Positions 14,732 to 24,813 are shown, counted from the first letter of the stretch. The stretch is DNA of 45,131 nucleotides from Clostridia bacterium (GCA_900769875.1 CAAGII010000058.1:1-45131), one strand, 5' to 3'. Translations and numbers: made by a program. The notes: a model not told the origin generated them from the letters alone.

Positions 14732-15652
14732 TCACACCTCCTTCCTGTTGCGGGGCATGAGCGTGGAGAGCGTGCTTTTCCAGTAGGGGAAGGCGAGGAA
14801 CACGGCGACCACCAGCGCGGTGAGCATTTTCAGGTCGTTGGTGTTCAGACCCAGCCACAGCACGAACTGCATGACCAGATAGTAGATGATCGCGCCGACG
14901 GTTACCGCCAGGAGTCTTGCGGCAAAGCCCCTGAACCACTTGCCCAGCACGACCTCGCCGATGATCACGGCGGCAAGGCCGATGACGATCGCGCCGCGAC
15001 CCATGTTTACGTCCACAAAGCCCTGATACTGGGTCAGCAGGGCGCCCGCAAGGCCAACGATGCCGTTGCTCAGCATCAGACCCACGACCTTGGCACGGTT
15101 GGTGTTGATGCCCTGTGCGCGCGCCATCTGTCCGTTGGCGCCCGTCGCGCGCAGTGACGCGCCGTATTCCGTGCCAAAGAACAGATACAGCAGCACAATC
15201 ACTACCGCAGTGAACGCGATCAGCAGCACGATGGGATTCTGCCGCGACAGACGCATCACATTGCGCTGGGTGATAATCAGGCTGTACTTGTTGACGCTGA
15301 CCGCCGTGTTTGCCTTACCGTTCATAATGCGCAGGTTGATGGAATAGAGTGCCAGCTGGGTCAGAATGCCGGAAAGAATCGCCGGAATTCCCATGCCTGT
15401 GTGGAACACGCCCGTGACCAGACCTGCCAGCATACCCGCCAGAAAGGCCGCGAGCACGGCAATCCACACATTGCAGCCGCTGGTGATGAGCATGGCGGCC
15501 ACGGCGCCGCCGGTCGCGATGGTGCCGTCCACGGTCAGGTCAGCGACGTCGAGGATACGGTAGGTAATGTATACGCCGATGGCCATGATGCCCCACACGA
15601 GACCCTGCGCCACAGCGCCCGGCATGGCGTTGAACAGCTTGATGAAGTCCAA
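14732..15652 (-). CDS. ABC transporter permease (TrpXYZ-type system)
   Basis: A 306-residue inner-membrane permease with about eight to nine hydrophobic segments (for example LVWGIMAIGVYITYRIL, VWIAVLAAFLAGMLAGLV, IVLLIAFTAVVIVLLYLFF). The conserved cytoplasmic EAA-like loop is GASLRATGANGQMARAQGI. I chose the TTG at 15652 as start because AAGGAGGAG lies 8 nt before it; the open frame extends 12 codons further without a ribosome site. It forms the channel with the ATPase downstream. A stable hairpin at 15769-15795 lies between it and the binding-protein gene. Confidence 0.9.
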   Translation of the reverse strand: MDFIKLFNAMPGAVAQGLVWGIMAIGVYITYRILDVADLTVDGTIATGGAVAAMLITSGCNVWIAVLAAFLAGMLAGLVTGVFHTGMGIPAILSGILTQLALYSINLRIMNGKANTAVSVNKYSLIITQRNVMRLSRQNPIVLLIAFTAVVIVLLYLFFGTEYGASLRATGANGQMARAQGINTNRAKVVGLMLSNGIVGLAGALLTQYQGFVDVNMGRGAIVIGLAAVIIGEVVLGKWFRGFAARLLAVTVGAIIYYLVMQFVLWLGLNTNDLKMLTALVVAVFLAFPYWKSTLSTLMPRNRKEV

Positions 15653-15768
15653 ATGATTCTCCTCCTTCTGACGGCAGCTCTCCGGCACAGCGCCAAGGCG
15701 TGCCGCCGGATCAGGGGTTCGGATGCTGCAGTAACCACCTGTTGGATACGGATTTGATACGAAATGGA

Positions 15769-15795
15769 AGCCATGAAGAATGTTTCTTCATGGCT
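15769..15795 (-). promoter_or_regulatory. Intercistronic hairpin between binding protein and permease
   Basis: AGCCATGAAGAA / TTCTTCATGGCT, a 12-bp stem without a clean T-run on either side. Such hairpins usually raise the amount of binding protein relative to permease by partial termination or mRNA protection. Confidence 0.6.
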
Positions 15796-15820
15796 CCCTG
15801 ATCCTGCGTGTCAACAATGC

Positions 15821-16768
15821 TTACTTGATGGCAATGTAGCCCTCAGGAATCGCCACGTTCAGGGCTTCGCAGTTGGCCGCGTTGTACTTCTTGGTGAACT
15901 GGGGCGCGAACTGGATATCCATGGTCGCCACGTCAGCGCCGTTCACCAGCACCTCGTAGGCCATCAGACCGGTGGCATAGCCCAGATCATAGTAGCTGAT
16001 GGTCAGGGTCGCCACGCCGCAGCCCGTGCAGATGCCCTCTTCACCGGCGATCACGGGGATACCCGCGGGAATCACCACATTGGCGATGGTCTCGGTGTAG
16101 GAGGCGGCGGTGTTGTCGGTGGGGATGTAGATCACATCGCACTCCGTAGCCTGACCGGCCACCATGGCAACGTCGTTGGAGTCAGCAAAGGGATACTGCT
16201 TGGTCTCAAGACCCAACTCGGCCAGATACTTGGCGACCTCGGTCACCTGATACACGCTGTTGGCCTCGCCAGAGCAGTAGAGCAGACCCACGGTCTTGGC
16301 CTCGGGGAACAGCTCCTTCACCATCGCGGCCTGCTCGTCCAGCGGAGCAAGGTCAGAGGTGCCGGATACGTTGATGCCGGTCGCGCCGGTCCATTCGCCG
16401 GTGAGCTCCAGCGCGGTACCGTAGTGGGTCACAGAGGTGCCCAGAATCGGGATATCGGCGGTGGCGGACACGCAGGCGCTGAGCGCCGGAGTCGCGTTGG
16501 CCAGGATGAGATCCACCGAGGATGCCACAAATTCATTGGCGATGGTGGCGCAGTTCACGGACTCGCCGGAAGCGTTGCGCTCCAGGAACTTCACGTTCTC
16601 GCCAAGCTTCTCGGTCAGCGCGTCGCGGAAGCCCTTGGTGGCAGCGTCGAGCGCCTCGTGCTGCGTCAGCTGCAGGATGCCGACGGTGTAGGTCTCCTCA
16701 GCCATGGCGGTGACGCAGCATGCCAGCATGAGACAGGCGGCAAGAACGAGAGCAAGCATTTTTTTCAT
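15821..16768 (-). CDS. ABC transporter substrate-binding protein (PF04392 type)
   Basis: A 315-residue exported binding protein. Signal peptide MKKMLALVLAACLMLACC..VTAMA, with cleavage before EETYTVGI or a lipobox around LACC. The two-lobed fold typical of TrpX-like proteins is seen: GILQLTQHEALDAATKGFRDAL, IPILGTSVTHYG, TVGLLYCSGEANSV, VIYIPTDNTAASYTETI, GIPVIAGEEG. It delivers the ligand to the permease. AAGGAGGA lies 10 nt before ATG 16768, and a 17-bp-spaced promoter precedes it with a leader of about 60 nt, too short for a T-box. Confidence 0.92.
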   Translation of the reverse strand: MKKMLALVLAACLMLACCVTAMAEETYTVGILQLTQHEALDAATKGFRDALTEKLGENVKFLERNASGESVNCATIANEFVASSVDLILANATPALSACVSATADIPILGTSVTHYGTALELTGEWTGATGINVSGTSDLAPLDEQAAMVKELFPEAKTVGLLYCSGEANSVYQVTEVAKYLAELGLETKQYPFADSNDVAMVAGQATECDVIYIPTDNTAASYTETIANVVIPAGIPVIAGEEGICTGCGVATLTISYYDLGYATGLMAYEVLVNGADVATMDIQFAPQFTKKYNAANCEALNVAIPEGYIAIK

Positions 16769-16831
16769 GAATAGGTTCCTCCTTCAAATCCTACTTGCGG
16801 CGGCATGCAACGCGCCGCAGCTACAATAGGG

Positions 16832-16860
16832 AGTGTAATGGCTGGGCATGTCGAAGTCAA
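16832..16860 (-). promoter_or_regulatory. Promoter of the ABC importer operon
   Basis: Minus strand TTGACT (16855-16860), 17-bp spacer, TACACT (16832-16837). Confidence 0.8.
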
Positions 16861-16955
16861 GCGAAATACACAGAAAGGACAGATGAAATACAGAAAATGC
16901 GCTTTCTGGCAAAATAGTGAAGGAAAGTCTGCAGATTAGAAAATGATGAGATACA

Positions 16956-16984
16956 TTGACAGGCGAGGTAATGCGTGCTATTAT
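16956..16984 (+). promoter_or_regulatory. Promoter of the padR operon
   Basis: TTGACA (16956-16961), 17-bp spacer, TATTAT (16979-16984). The predicted start near 16991 excludes upstream ATG codons for the PadR gene. Confidence 0.85.
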
Positions 16985-17023
16985 GTATCCGCAGGCAAGG
17001 GCTTGCAGAATGGAGGGAGAGCC

Positions 17024-17350
17024 TTGGCATTGTCAGCGGATCTGCTTCGCGGGTATACGGACGCGATCATTCTCCGTCAGCTTGCGCAGAGCGACAGCTA
17101 TGGCTATCAGCTTGGAAAGCAGGTGGCGGAGATCAGCCACGGAAGCTTTGAAATGAAGGAAGCAACCCTGTACACCGCCTTTCGCAGGCTGGAGGGCGCA
17201 GGGCTGATCCGCTCCTACTGGGGCGACGAGGGCAGCGGCGCGCGGCGGCGCTACTACACCATCACCCCGGAGGGGCAGGAAAGGCTGCGCGCCAGTGTGG
17301 AGACATGGCGTGAAACGCGCGGTCTCATCAACAGGCTTTTGGAGGAGTGA
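17024..17350 (+). CDS. PadR-family transcriptional regulator
   Basis: A 108-residue winged-helix repressor, the usual size for the short PadR class. The domain starts LSADLLRGYTDAIILRQLAQ, with the recognition region KEATLYTAFRRLEGAGLI and the wing GARRRYYTITPEGQERL. I chose TTG at 17024 because GGAGGGA lies 6 nt before it and the promoter places the transcript start at about 16991, after the earlier ATGs. It heads a three-gene operon with a 51-aa ORF and a HAAS/DUF4097 protein; PadR regulators of this type usually control the adjacent HAAS gene and themselves. Confidence 0.92.
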   Translation: MALSADLLRGYTDAIILRQLAQSDSYGYQLGKQVAEISHGSFEMKEATLYTAFRRLEGAGLIRSYWGDEGSGARRRYYTITPEGQERLRASVETWRETRGLINRLLEE

Positions 17351-17355
17351 GCGGC

Positions 17356-17511
17356 ATGAGATTCGATCCGGTCGAGGGAGACGGGCGCGTATTGCCACAG
17401 GATCGCCTGACGAAGCACGGCATGGAAACCATCTACAGCGTCTGGCACGACAAGGCGCTTGCGCAATGGACGCGCAAGCGGTATCGCAAGCCTGATGATT
17501 ACAGGATTTGA
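17356..17511 (+). CDS. Small hypothetical protein (51 aa)
   Basis: ATG 17356 to TGA 17511, 5 nt after padR. The protein (MRFDPVEGDGRVLPQDRLTK and on) has no membrane segment and ends in a basic tail, QWTRKRYRKPDDYRI. Not recognised. Position between padR and the HAAS gene, with tight spacing, supports that it is real. GGAGGAGTGAGCGGC precedes its start. Confidence 0.6.
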   Translation: MRFDPVEGDGRVLPQDRLTKHGMETIYSVWHDKALAQWTRKRYRKPDDYRI

Positions 17512-17533
17512 GCTTATGGAGGGAGAAACGGCT

Positions 17534-18751
17534 ATGAACGCAACGGTTGCGCGGATTGTGGAAATTCTGTTTCAGGACTATGAGATGTCCGGCGAGGTGC
17601 AGACGATCCGGGACGAGGTGATGAGCAACTGTCAGGAGCGCTTTGAGGACTGCCTCGCGCGCGGTCTGACGGAGGACGAGGCGATTGCCGCCGTGCTGGA
17701 GAGCCTCAAGGGCATGGACGAGGTGCTCGCGGAGTATCCGAAGAAGCAGGTCACGTACAGCTACGCAGACGCACAGGAGAAGGATGATGACGACGAGGAG
17801 GACGGTGTGCTGCGCTTCCCCGGCGACGCGATCCACAGCATCGAGTCAAACCTTGTGTTTGAGGATTTCGAGCTGGAAAGCGGCGACGGCAGCGAGTGGG
17901 AGGTCGAGGTTGACGGCGAAGCGGTGGACGTGAAGGTCGAGGGCGGCGTCCTGAAGCTGAACCATCGCAGCGTGCAGCACGTCGAGGTCGAGGGTTCCGC
18001 GAAGGAGAGCGGTACGCCGAGAGACTTTGACTGGAAATACGAGGGCGGCGACACCGTATCCGGGATGATGAGCGGCATCGGCGGCATGATGAACGAGCTG
18101 AGCGGTATGTTCAAGGACATCGGCCGCTTGGTCAGGACAAATGTGAGGAATGTGCGCGTCACCATCAACGGCAGCCGCAGGATCGTGGTGCGTATGCCCA
18201 TGAGCGCAAGCTGCGGCGTAAACGCGCATTCCACCAGCGGCGACATTACCATCGGAGAGGTCAGGCTGACGGCGCTGCGCTGCGAGAGCATGAGCGGCGA
18301 CATCAGCGTTCATCTCGCGGATGCAGGTCTGCCCGAAATCCATCTGCGCAGCACCAGCGGCGATATCGACGCGTCGTTCCGATCGGGCGGGAGCGCAGGC
18401 AAGGTGAACGCCTCGACCATGAGCGGCGACGTGCGCCTGTCGGGTAACTGCGAGCAGATGAACGTCAGCACCGTGAGCGGCGACGCGGAAATCCGGGGCG
18501 ACCTTGGGAGCGTCGCGCTCAATACCGTGAGCGGGGACGCAGAAGTCATGCTGACGGGCGCCTCCGCCCATGTGAGCATGCGCACCACCAGCGGCGATCT
18601 GCGCCTGAAGCTGCCTGATCCGGGCATGACAGTGCATGCCAAGCTCAACAGCGTGAGCGGCGATGTGCACAATCACCATGCCGATGCGGGCGAGCATTCC
18701 AGCGTGGTGGTGATCGGCCAAAGCGTGAGCGGCGACATCACCATCCGCTGA
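17534..18751 (+). CDS. HAAS-domain protein with DUF4097 beta-repeat region
   Basis: A 405-residue protein. Residues 1-75 form a helical HAAS/DUF1700 domain (VARIVEILFQDYEMSGEVQ, LARGLTEDEAIAAVLESL). An acidic linker (EKDDDDEEDG) follows, then a long C-terminal region of regular strands with the turn [ST]xSGD repeated about ten times (STSGDITIGEV, SMSGDISVHLA, STSGDIDASF, TMSGDVRLSG, TVSGDAEI), the mark of DUF4097 putative adhesin-like beta-helices. No membrane segment is seen. HAAS proteins are classic PadR partners. ATG 17534 has GGAGGGAG upstream. Cellular role unknown; envelope-stress sensing is a guess from related families. Confidence 0.88.
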   Translation: MNATVARIVEILFQDYEMSGEVQTIRDEVMSNCQERFEDCLARGLTEDEAIAAVLESLKGMDEVLAEYPKKQVTYSYADAQEKDDDDEEDGVLRFPGDAIHSIESNLVFEDFELESGDGSEWEVEVDGEAVDVKVEGGVLKLNHRSVQHVEVEGSAKESGTPRDFDWKYEGGDTVSGMMSGIGGMMNELSGMFKDIGRLVRTNVRNVRVTINGSRRIVVRMPMSASCGVNAHSTSGDITIGEVRLTALRCESMSGDISVHLADAGLPEIHLRSTSGDIDASFRSGGSAGKVNASTMSGDVRLSGNCEQMNVSTVSGDAEIRGDLGSVALNTVSGDAEVMLTGASAHVSMRTTSGDLRLKLPDPGMTVHAKLNSVSGDVHNHHADAGEHSSVVVIGQSVSGDITIR

Positions 18752-18768
18752 CGCTGGCTAAAGTAAGA

Positions 18769-18815
18769 AGCAGACTGCTGAACGCTTTGCGGGCGGACAG
18801 CAGTCTGCTTTTCAA
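18769..18815. terminator. Bidirectional terminator between HAAS gene and flippase
   Basis: AGCAGACTGCTG / CAGCAGTCTGCT stem with TTTTC on the plus side; convergent genes end on both sides. Confidence 0.85.
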
Positions 18816-20251
18816 ACGGTCTTTTTTCTGATGGGGCGAAGAAGGCGCAGCATCGCACGGTTGCCTGTTGCCTTCCACATCGCCAGGCAGAGCGCCGCGT
18901 AGAGGAGCGCGCCAAGCCCCGCGCGGATTCCCGCGCCAAGCCACCCGCTGCCGGCCACCGGGCCGATCAGCTGCACAAACAGCAGCATGACGCCGCCGAT
19001 GAGCGAGTACTGCAGCAGGTAGCGCAGATACCGCCGGTAGGGGAGCTCGCCCCGCAGTAAGACATACTGCGTGAGCGGCACGGCGCATTCCGCCAGCAGC
19101 GTACCGGGCACCGCGCCCGCGCTGCCAAAGCGGGGAATGAGCAGGATGTTCAGCAGCAGATTGACCGCCGCGCCGCAAAGCACGCTGCGCACGAAGATGC
19201 CGTCGCGCTCCTGCGGCAGAATCCACTGGGTTCGGATGACGTTGGCAAACCCGATCGCGACCAGCGTGAAGGATAGCGGTACCATCAGCTGCCCTGAAAA
19301 CACAAACTGCGCGCCGAAGAACAGCGGCGCGAACATCTCGCTGATGCTGGCAAGCCCGAAGGACAGCGCGCACACCATGCACAGCACCGCCTGCATGCTC
19401 ACGTCCATCTGCTCAAGCACCGCGTCGCGCTTGCCCCGGCGCAGCAGCGCGCTGGCACGGGGGAGCATCACGGTGCCGATGGCTGAGATAAAGCCGGAGA
19501 GACAGTACACAATCTTTTCCGCGTTCGCGTACAGTCCGTTCTGCTCCATGCTGCTCAGCGCGCCGACCATCACCTTGTCCATGGTGCGGAACACGTTCAC
19601 GGCCAGCACCGACACGCACAGCACCGCGCACGGTGGAAGATGCTGCAAGATGCTGCGCGCGCGCACGCGCACAAGCCTCACGCGCCCCCGCAGCGAAAGC
19701 GCGCAGCTTACGCAGCCAAGAAGGGTGGCAAGCGACCATACCAGCGCGTAGATCCACAGGTCCTCCGCGCTGTGCACGAACAGAAACACGCACATCGTGG
19801 CCAGCAGCTTGACCGCTGTGTTGCGCAGGGCAATGGGCTTGAACTGCTCCAGCCCCATCAGACACCAGTCAAGGTTTACCATGCAGCTGACGCTCATCAT
19901 GGTCAGATGCAGCGCGATGGTTTTTTCAGCGCCCGCAAGGAAGCATGCATAGCCAAGATACCCCGCCAGCGCCGCGCCCGCCACCAGCAGCTGCATGCAG
20001 TAAACCTCGGTAAACACGCGGTCAAGCTCCCTCGTGTCGTGCCGCACCTGCGCAATGGCGCGCACGCCGTAGTTTTCAAGCCCCAGCATGCCAAGCAGGC
20101 AGAACAGGTAGCTTACTGACCACGCGAAGCTGTACAGCCCCACACCCGTCTGCCCGCATACGCGCGAAAGATAGGGCGAGGTTACCAGGGGCAGAAGGAT
20201 GGAAAAGACGCGGTAGGCCACGTTGTACAGGGCATTTTTTCGGGTGTTCAT
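18812..20251 (-). CDS. Polysaccharide flippase (Wzx/MOP superfamily)
   Basis: A 479-residue membrane protein with about 12-14 hydrophobic segments. The N-terminus NALYNVAYRVFSILLPLVTSPYLSRVCGQTGVGLYSF is typical of Wzx-like oligosaccharide flippases, as are RAIAQVRHDTRELDRVF, MVGALSSMEQNGLYANAEK and TVMLPRASALLRRGK. It would move lipid-linked oligosaccharides across the membrane. AAAGGAGA lies 8 nt before ATG 20251. It is not in an obvious sugar operon; the sugar-transfer ATP-grasp gene is 9 kb away. Confidence 0.9.
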   Translation of the reverse strand: MNTRKNALYNVAYRVFSILLPLVTSPYLSRVCGQTGVGLYSFAWSVSYLFCLLGMLGLENYGVRAIAQVRHDTRELDRVFTEVYCMQLLVAGAALAGYLGYACFLAGAEKTIALHLTMMSVSCMVNLDWCLMGLEQFKPIALRNTAVKLLATMCVFLFVHSAEDLWIYALVWSLATLLGCVSCALSLRGRVRLVRVRARSILQHLPPCAVLCVSVLAVNVFRTMDKVMVGALSSMEQNGLYANAEKIVYCLSGFISAIGTVMLPRASALLRRGKRDAVLEQMDVSMQAVLCMVCALSFGLASISEMFAPLFFGAQFVFSGQLMVPLSFTLVAIGFANVIRTQWILPQERDGIFVRSVLCGAAVNLLLNILLIPRFGSAGAVPGTLLAECAVPLTQYVLLRGELPYRRYLRYLLQYSLIGGVMLLFVQLIGPVAGSGWLGAGIRAGLGALLYAALCLAMWKATGNRAMLRLLRPIRKKTV

Positions 20252-20316
20252 CGTTTGTCTCCTTTGCTGCGTTGCAAACCATTCAATGTATTCGCCGTCA
20301 GAGCGCTACTTCCTTC

Positions 20317-20345
20317 TTGACAGTGGAAGCGCGGTCTGCTATAAT
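20317..20345 (+). promoter_or_regulatory. bioY promoter
   Basis: TTGACA (20317-20322), 17-bp spacer, TATAAT (20340-20345), a near-consensus sigma-A promoter. Confidence 0.88.
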
Positions 20346-20377
20346 GCGTAAACGAAAACCATAAATATGGTTTACGC
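20346..20377 (+). promoter_or_regulatory. Probable BirA-type operator in the bioY leader
   Basis: GCGTAAACG and GGTTTACGC lie as inverted half-sites around 14 bp, right after the -10 box. Half-site and 14-16-bp spacing fit the BirA operator pattern (GTTAACC/GTAAACC and complement). An inner palindrome AAACCAT-AAAT-ATGGTTT is also present. Confidence 0.6.
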
Positions 20378-20398
20378 AAATGCAGGAGGATGATGCCG

Positions 20399-20947
20399 AT
20401 GACCCGTTTGTCCTCAAGACCCGATACCCGAAAGCTGACCGCGTGCGCGCTCTTTGCCGCGCTGATGGCGGTCGGCGCGTGGATTTCGATTCCCATCGGA
20501 GAGATTTCCATCACCATGCAGCTGCTGCCGATCATGCTCGCGTCAGCGCTGCTCCCGCCCATGTACGCGGCGCTGAGCGTGACGGTGTATGTGCTGCTGG
20601 GCGCGATCGGACTGCCGGTGTTCGCAGGCTTCCGCGCCGGGGTGGGCGTGCTGGCAGGCGCGACCGGCGGCTATATCGTCGGCTTTGTGGTGGGCGCGCT
20701 GCTGACATCACTGATCATCACTCGCTGGGGACTGGCCTGGTGGAAGCAGGCGATTGCGATGGTGCTTGGTGTGGCGGTATGCTACGCCATCGGCACGGCA
20801 TGGTTCATGCATCTGACAGGGCGCGGACTGGTGTCCTGCCTGAGCATCTGCGTGCTGCCGTTCATCCCCTTTGATCTGGCGAAAATCGCCGTATCCGTCG
20901 TGCTGTCGCTCAGACTCCGTCAGCCGATGAAGCGCATCCTCGGCTGA
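20399..20947 (+). CDS. bioY: BioY-family biotin transporter S component
   Basis: A 182-residue integral membrane protein, the usual BioY size, with six hydrophobic segments. Family text is seen in ALFAALMAVGAWISIPIG, SITMQLLPIMLASALLP, YVLLGAIGLPVFAGFRAG and the GGYIVGFVVGALL loop; the C-terminus has FIPFDLAKIAVSVVLSLRLR. It binds biotin and probably works alone or with a shared ECF module, whose genes are not in the window. ATG 20399 is preferred over 20390 and 20393 because AGGAGG ends at 20389. Regulation by a BirA-like repressor is suggested by the operator in the leader. Confidence 0.93.
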   Translation: MTRLSSRPDTRKLTACALFAALMAVGAWISIPIGEISITMQLLPIMLASALLPPMYAALSVTVYVLLGAIGLPVFAGFRAGVGVLAGATGGYIVGFVVGALLTSLIITRWGLAWWKQAIAMVLGVAVCYAIGTAWFMHLTGRGLVSCLSICVLPFIPFDLAKIAVSVVLSLRLRQPMKRILG

Positions 20948-20950
20948 CTC

Positions 20951-21004
20951 AAAAAAGAGGCGTTGCCCGGCATGGCCATTGCAGGCCATACGGGCAACGC
21001 CTTT
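20951..21004. terminator. Bidirectional terminator between bioY and uraA
   Basis: GGCGTTGCCCG / CGGGCAACGCC stem with an inner ATGGCC / GGCCAT arm; T-runs on both strands. Confidence 0.9.
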
Positions 21005-21017
21005 GTGATGAAATCAA

Positions 21018-22346
21018 TCAGACCTTGAAGTTGACAGACTCATCGCCAAGGGTGTTCTTGCCGAAGGTGTAGTCGTTGCCGGGCAGCACCGCGTTGAGCA
21101 GAATGCCCACCACGGACGCAACCGCAAGACCCGACAGGCTCACCTTCATGCCGAACACGGTGAAGGCAATGCTGCCGGCCGCGGAGAAGGCGATGCCCAG
21201 AGAGAGGGACATGATCAGCGCGGCGATGATGACGTTGCGGCTCTTGGTGAAGTCTACCTGATTCTCCACCACGTTACGAACGCCGACGGCGGAAATCATG
21301 CCGTAGAGGATGAGGCTCACGCCGCCGATGGTGGCGGTGGGCATGCAGGAGATCAGCGCGGAAACCTTGGGGCAGAAGCTCACAACCGCGGCGATCAGCG
21401 CAGCCAGCTCCACGACCTTGGGATCGTAAACCTTGCTCAGAGCCAGCACGCCGGTGTTCTCACCGTAGGTGGTGTTGGCGGGGGCGCCGAAGGCTGCGGC
21501 CAGCATGGTGGCGGCGCCGTCGCCCAGCAGGGTCTTATGCAGGCCGGGCTCGGACACGAAATCCTTGCCCACGGTGGAGGAAATGGCGCACATGTCGCCG
21601 ATATGCTCCATCATGGTCGCCAGAGAGATGGGCAGCATGGTGATGATGGCGCTCACCAGCAGCGAGCCGTTGGTGTTGCCAACGAGGCTGAACACGCTGT
21701 TGTCCATGGAGAAGGGCAGAGCAAACCACGAGGCGTTGCGTACGGGGGTGAAATCCACCAGACCGCACAGGGCGGCTACCACATAGCTGACCACAACGCC
21801 TGCCAGAATGGGGATGATCTTGATCATGCCCTTGCCCCAGATGTTGCACACGATCACCACGGCAATGGCCAGCAGGGCGATCCACCAGTTGTCAGCGCAG
21901 TTATTGATGGCGCTGTTGGCGAGGGTCAGGCCGATGCAGATGATGATGGGGCCGGTGACGATGGGCGGGAAGAAGCGCATGACCTTCTGCGCGCCGAAGG
22001 CACGGAAGAGCAGGCTGACCACCACATACACAAGGCCGGCACACAGCACGCCGACGCCCGCGTAGGGGATCCAGTTCAGGGAAGCGCCAGCATCGGCGTT
22101 GAAGCCCTCCACGGCGGTCTTCACAGCGGCATAGCCGCCCAGGAAAGCGAAGGACGAGCCGAGGAACGCAGGAACCTTGCGGCCTGTGATCAGGTGGAAC
22201 AGCAGTGTGCCAAGACCCGCGAACAGCAGCGTGGCCGCCACGGGAAGCCCGGTCAGGATCGGTACCAGCACCGTCGCGCCGAACATGGCGAATACGTGCT
22301 GAATGCCCAGAATGGCAAACTTGCCGGGATTCATCTTCTTCTGCAT
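21018..22346 (-). CDS. uraA: Uracil permease (NCS2 family)
   Basis: A 442-residue nucleobase symporter with about 14 hydrophobic segments. Family marks: AILGIQHVFAMFGATVLVPILTG at the start, AFLGGYAAV, the substrate motif AMMEHIGDMCAIS-like TMMEHIGDMCAI, and GAPANTTYGENTGVLALSKV. Length and text fit UraA/PyrP rather than xanthine carriers. ATG 22346 has AAAGGGAGA before it. It is the distal gene after pyrR, 78 nt away, so both are controlled by the pyrR leader attenuator in response to UMP. Confidence 0.93.
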   Translation of the reverse strand: MQKKMNPGKFAILGIQHVFAMFGATVLVPILTGLPVAATLLFAGLGTLLFHLITGRKVPAFLGSSFAFLGGYAAVKTAVEGFNADAGASLNWIPYAGVGVLCAGLVYVVVSLLFRAFGAQKVMRFFPPIVTGPIIICIGLTLANSAINNCADNWWIALLAIAVVIVCNIWGKGMIKIIPILAGVVVSYVVAALCGLVDFTPVRNASWFALPFSMDNSVFSLVGNTNGSLLVSAIITMLPISLATMMEHIGDMCAISSTVGKDFVSEPGLHKTLLGDGAATMLAAAFGAPANTTYGENTGVLALSKVYDPKVVELAALIAAVVSFCPKVSALISCMPTATIGGVSLILYGMISAVGVRNVVENQVDFTKSRNVIIAALIMSLSLGIAFSAAGSIAFTVFGMKVSLSGLAVASVVGILLNAVLPGNDYTFGKNTLGDESVNFKV

Positions 22347-22424
22347 GGGTAACGATCTCCCTTTCCATTTGGTCGGTTGGTAACAGGTTGTATGACAAAC
22401 AGCTTTCGCTGCTGACACCGGGTT

Positions 22425-22967
22425 TTACCGGTCGAAGAGCGCCACGCCGTCGCCGCCGTCGATCTCCTCCACCTGTACGCCCACGCGCTCGCTCTGCGAG
22501 GTGGGCACGTTCTTGCCCACGAAATCGGGACGGATGGGCAGCTCGCGATGACCGCGGTCAATAAGTGCCGCGAGGCGAATCTTGCTGGGTCGGCCCTGAT
22601 CCATCACCGCGTCCATGGCGGCGCGGACCGTGCGCCCGGTATAGAGCACGTCGTCCACAAGGATGATGGTGCGGCCGTTCACATCCCCGGGCAGCTGGGT
22701 GGCGCACACCTGCGGACGCTCGCTGATGCGGCTCATATCGTCGCGGTACATGGTGATATCCACCTCGCCCACCGGGATGCGGACACCCTCCACCTTCTCG
22801 ATGATCGCAGCCAGACGCTGCGCCAGCGGCACGCCGCGGCTGCGGATGCCGACCATCATCACGTTTTCGAGGGATTCCTGCTCCATGATCTGGTGCGCCA
22901 TGCGAGTGAGCACGCGCTGCATGGTATCGCCATCCATCAGATAGGCCTTGAGAGTCCGGGGATTCAT
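22425..22967 (-). CDS. pyrR: PyrR bifunctional regulator / uracil phosphoribosyltransferase
   Basis: A 180-residue protein. The PRPP loop is IILVDDVLYTGRT (residues 101-113); the N-terminal MDGDTMQRVLTRMAHQIMEQ, VGIRSRGVPLAQRL and DITMYRDD blocks are standard. It binds the pyr leader RNA when UMP is high and so favours termination, and has weak UPRTase activity. AAGGAGGTA lies 8 nt before ATG 22967. It is transcribed first in a pyrR-uraA operon from the promoter at 23150-23178. Confidence 0.95.
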   Translation of the reverse strand: MNPRTLKAYLMDGDTMQRVLTRMAHQIMEQESLENVMMVGIRSRGVPLAQRLAAIIEKVEGVRIPVGEVDITMYRDDMSRISERPQVCATQLPGDVNGRTIILVDDVLYTGRTVRAAMDAVMDQGRPSKIRLAALIDRGHRELPIRPDFVGKNVPTSQSERVGVQVEEIDGGDGVALFDR

Positions 22968-23006
22968 TCGCGGTACCTCCTTGATTGGCGAAACGCCGTT
23001 TGTGCG

Positions 23007-23111
23007 AAAAAAGCGCCCTTCCACCGGATGCGGGAAGGGCGCAGTGTAGGCTCATGAACCCATGCTGTCATGGGTGTACGGATTCATCGCTGCCTGCCTT
23101 GCCAGCCTCAC
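23007..23111 (-). promoter_or_regulatory. PyrR attenuator in the pyrR-uraA leader
   Basis: On the minus strand a terminator GCGCCCTTCC / GGAAGGGCGC followed by TTTTTT (23042 to 23007) precedes pyrR. Upstream of it CCGTGAGGCT (complement of 23104-23113) matches the GAGAGGCU-like core of PyrR-binding anti-antiterminators. Confidence 0.82.
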
Positions 23112-23149
23112 GGTGCTGCTTAAAGGAATGCTTTGATTGACCGTGTATC

Positions 23150-23178
23150 AGTATAGTGCGAAGACACGGAATTGTCAA
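23150..23178 (-). promoter_or_regulatory. Promoter of the pyrR-uraA operon
   Basis: Minus strand TTGACA (23173-23178), 17-bp spacer, TATACT (23150-23155); the transcript has a leader of about 175 nt. Confidence 0.88.
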
Positions 23179-23196
23179 GCGCTATTTTTTTCTGCC

Positions 23197-24813
<1,617 letters not shown>

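Noticed and set aside
16769..16831. T-box or other riboswitch before the TrpXYZ-type importer
   Set aside because: The promoter leaves only about 60 nt of leader, too short, and no T-box sequence is present.
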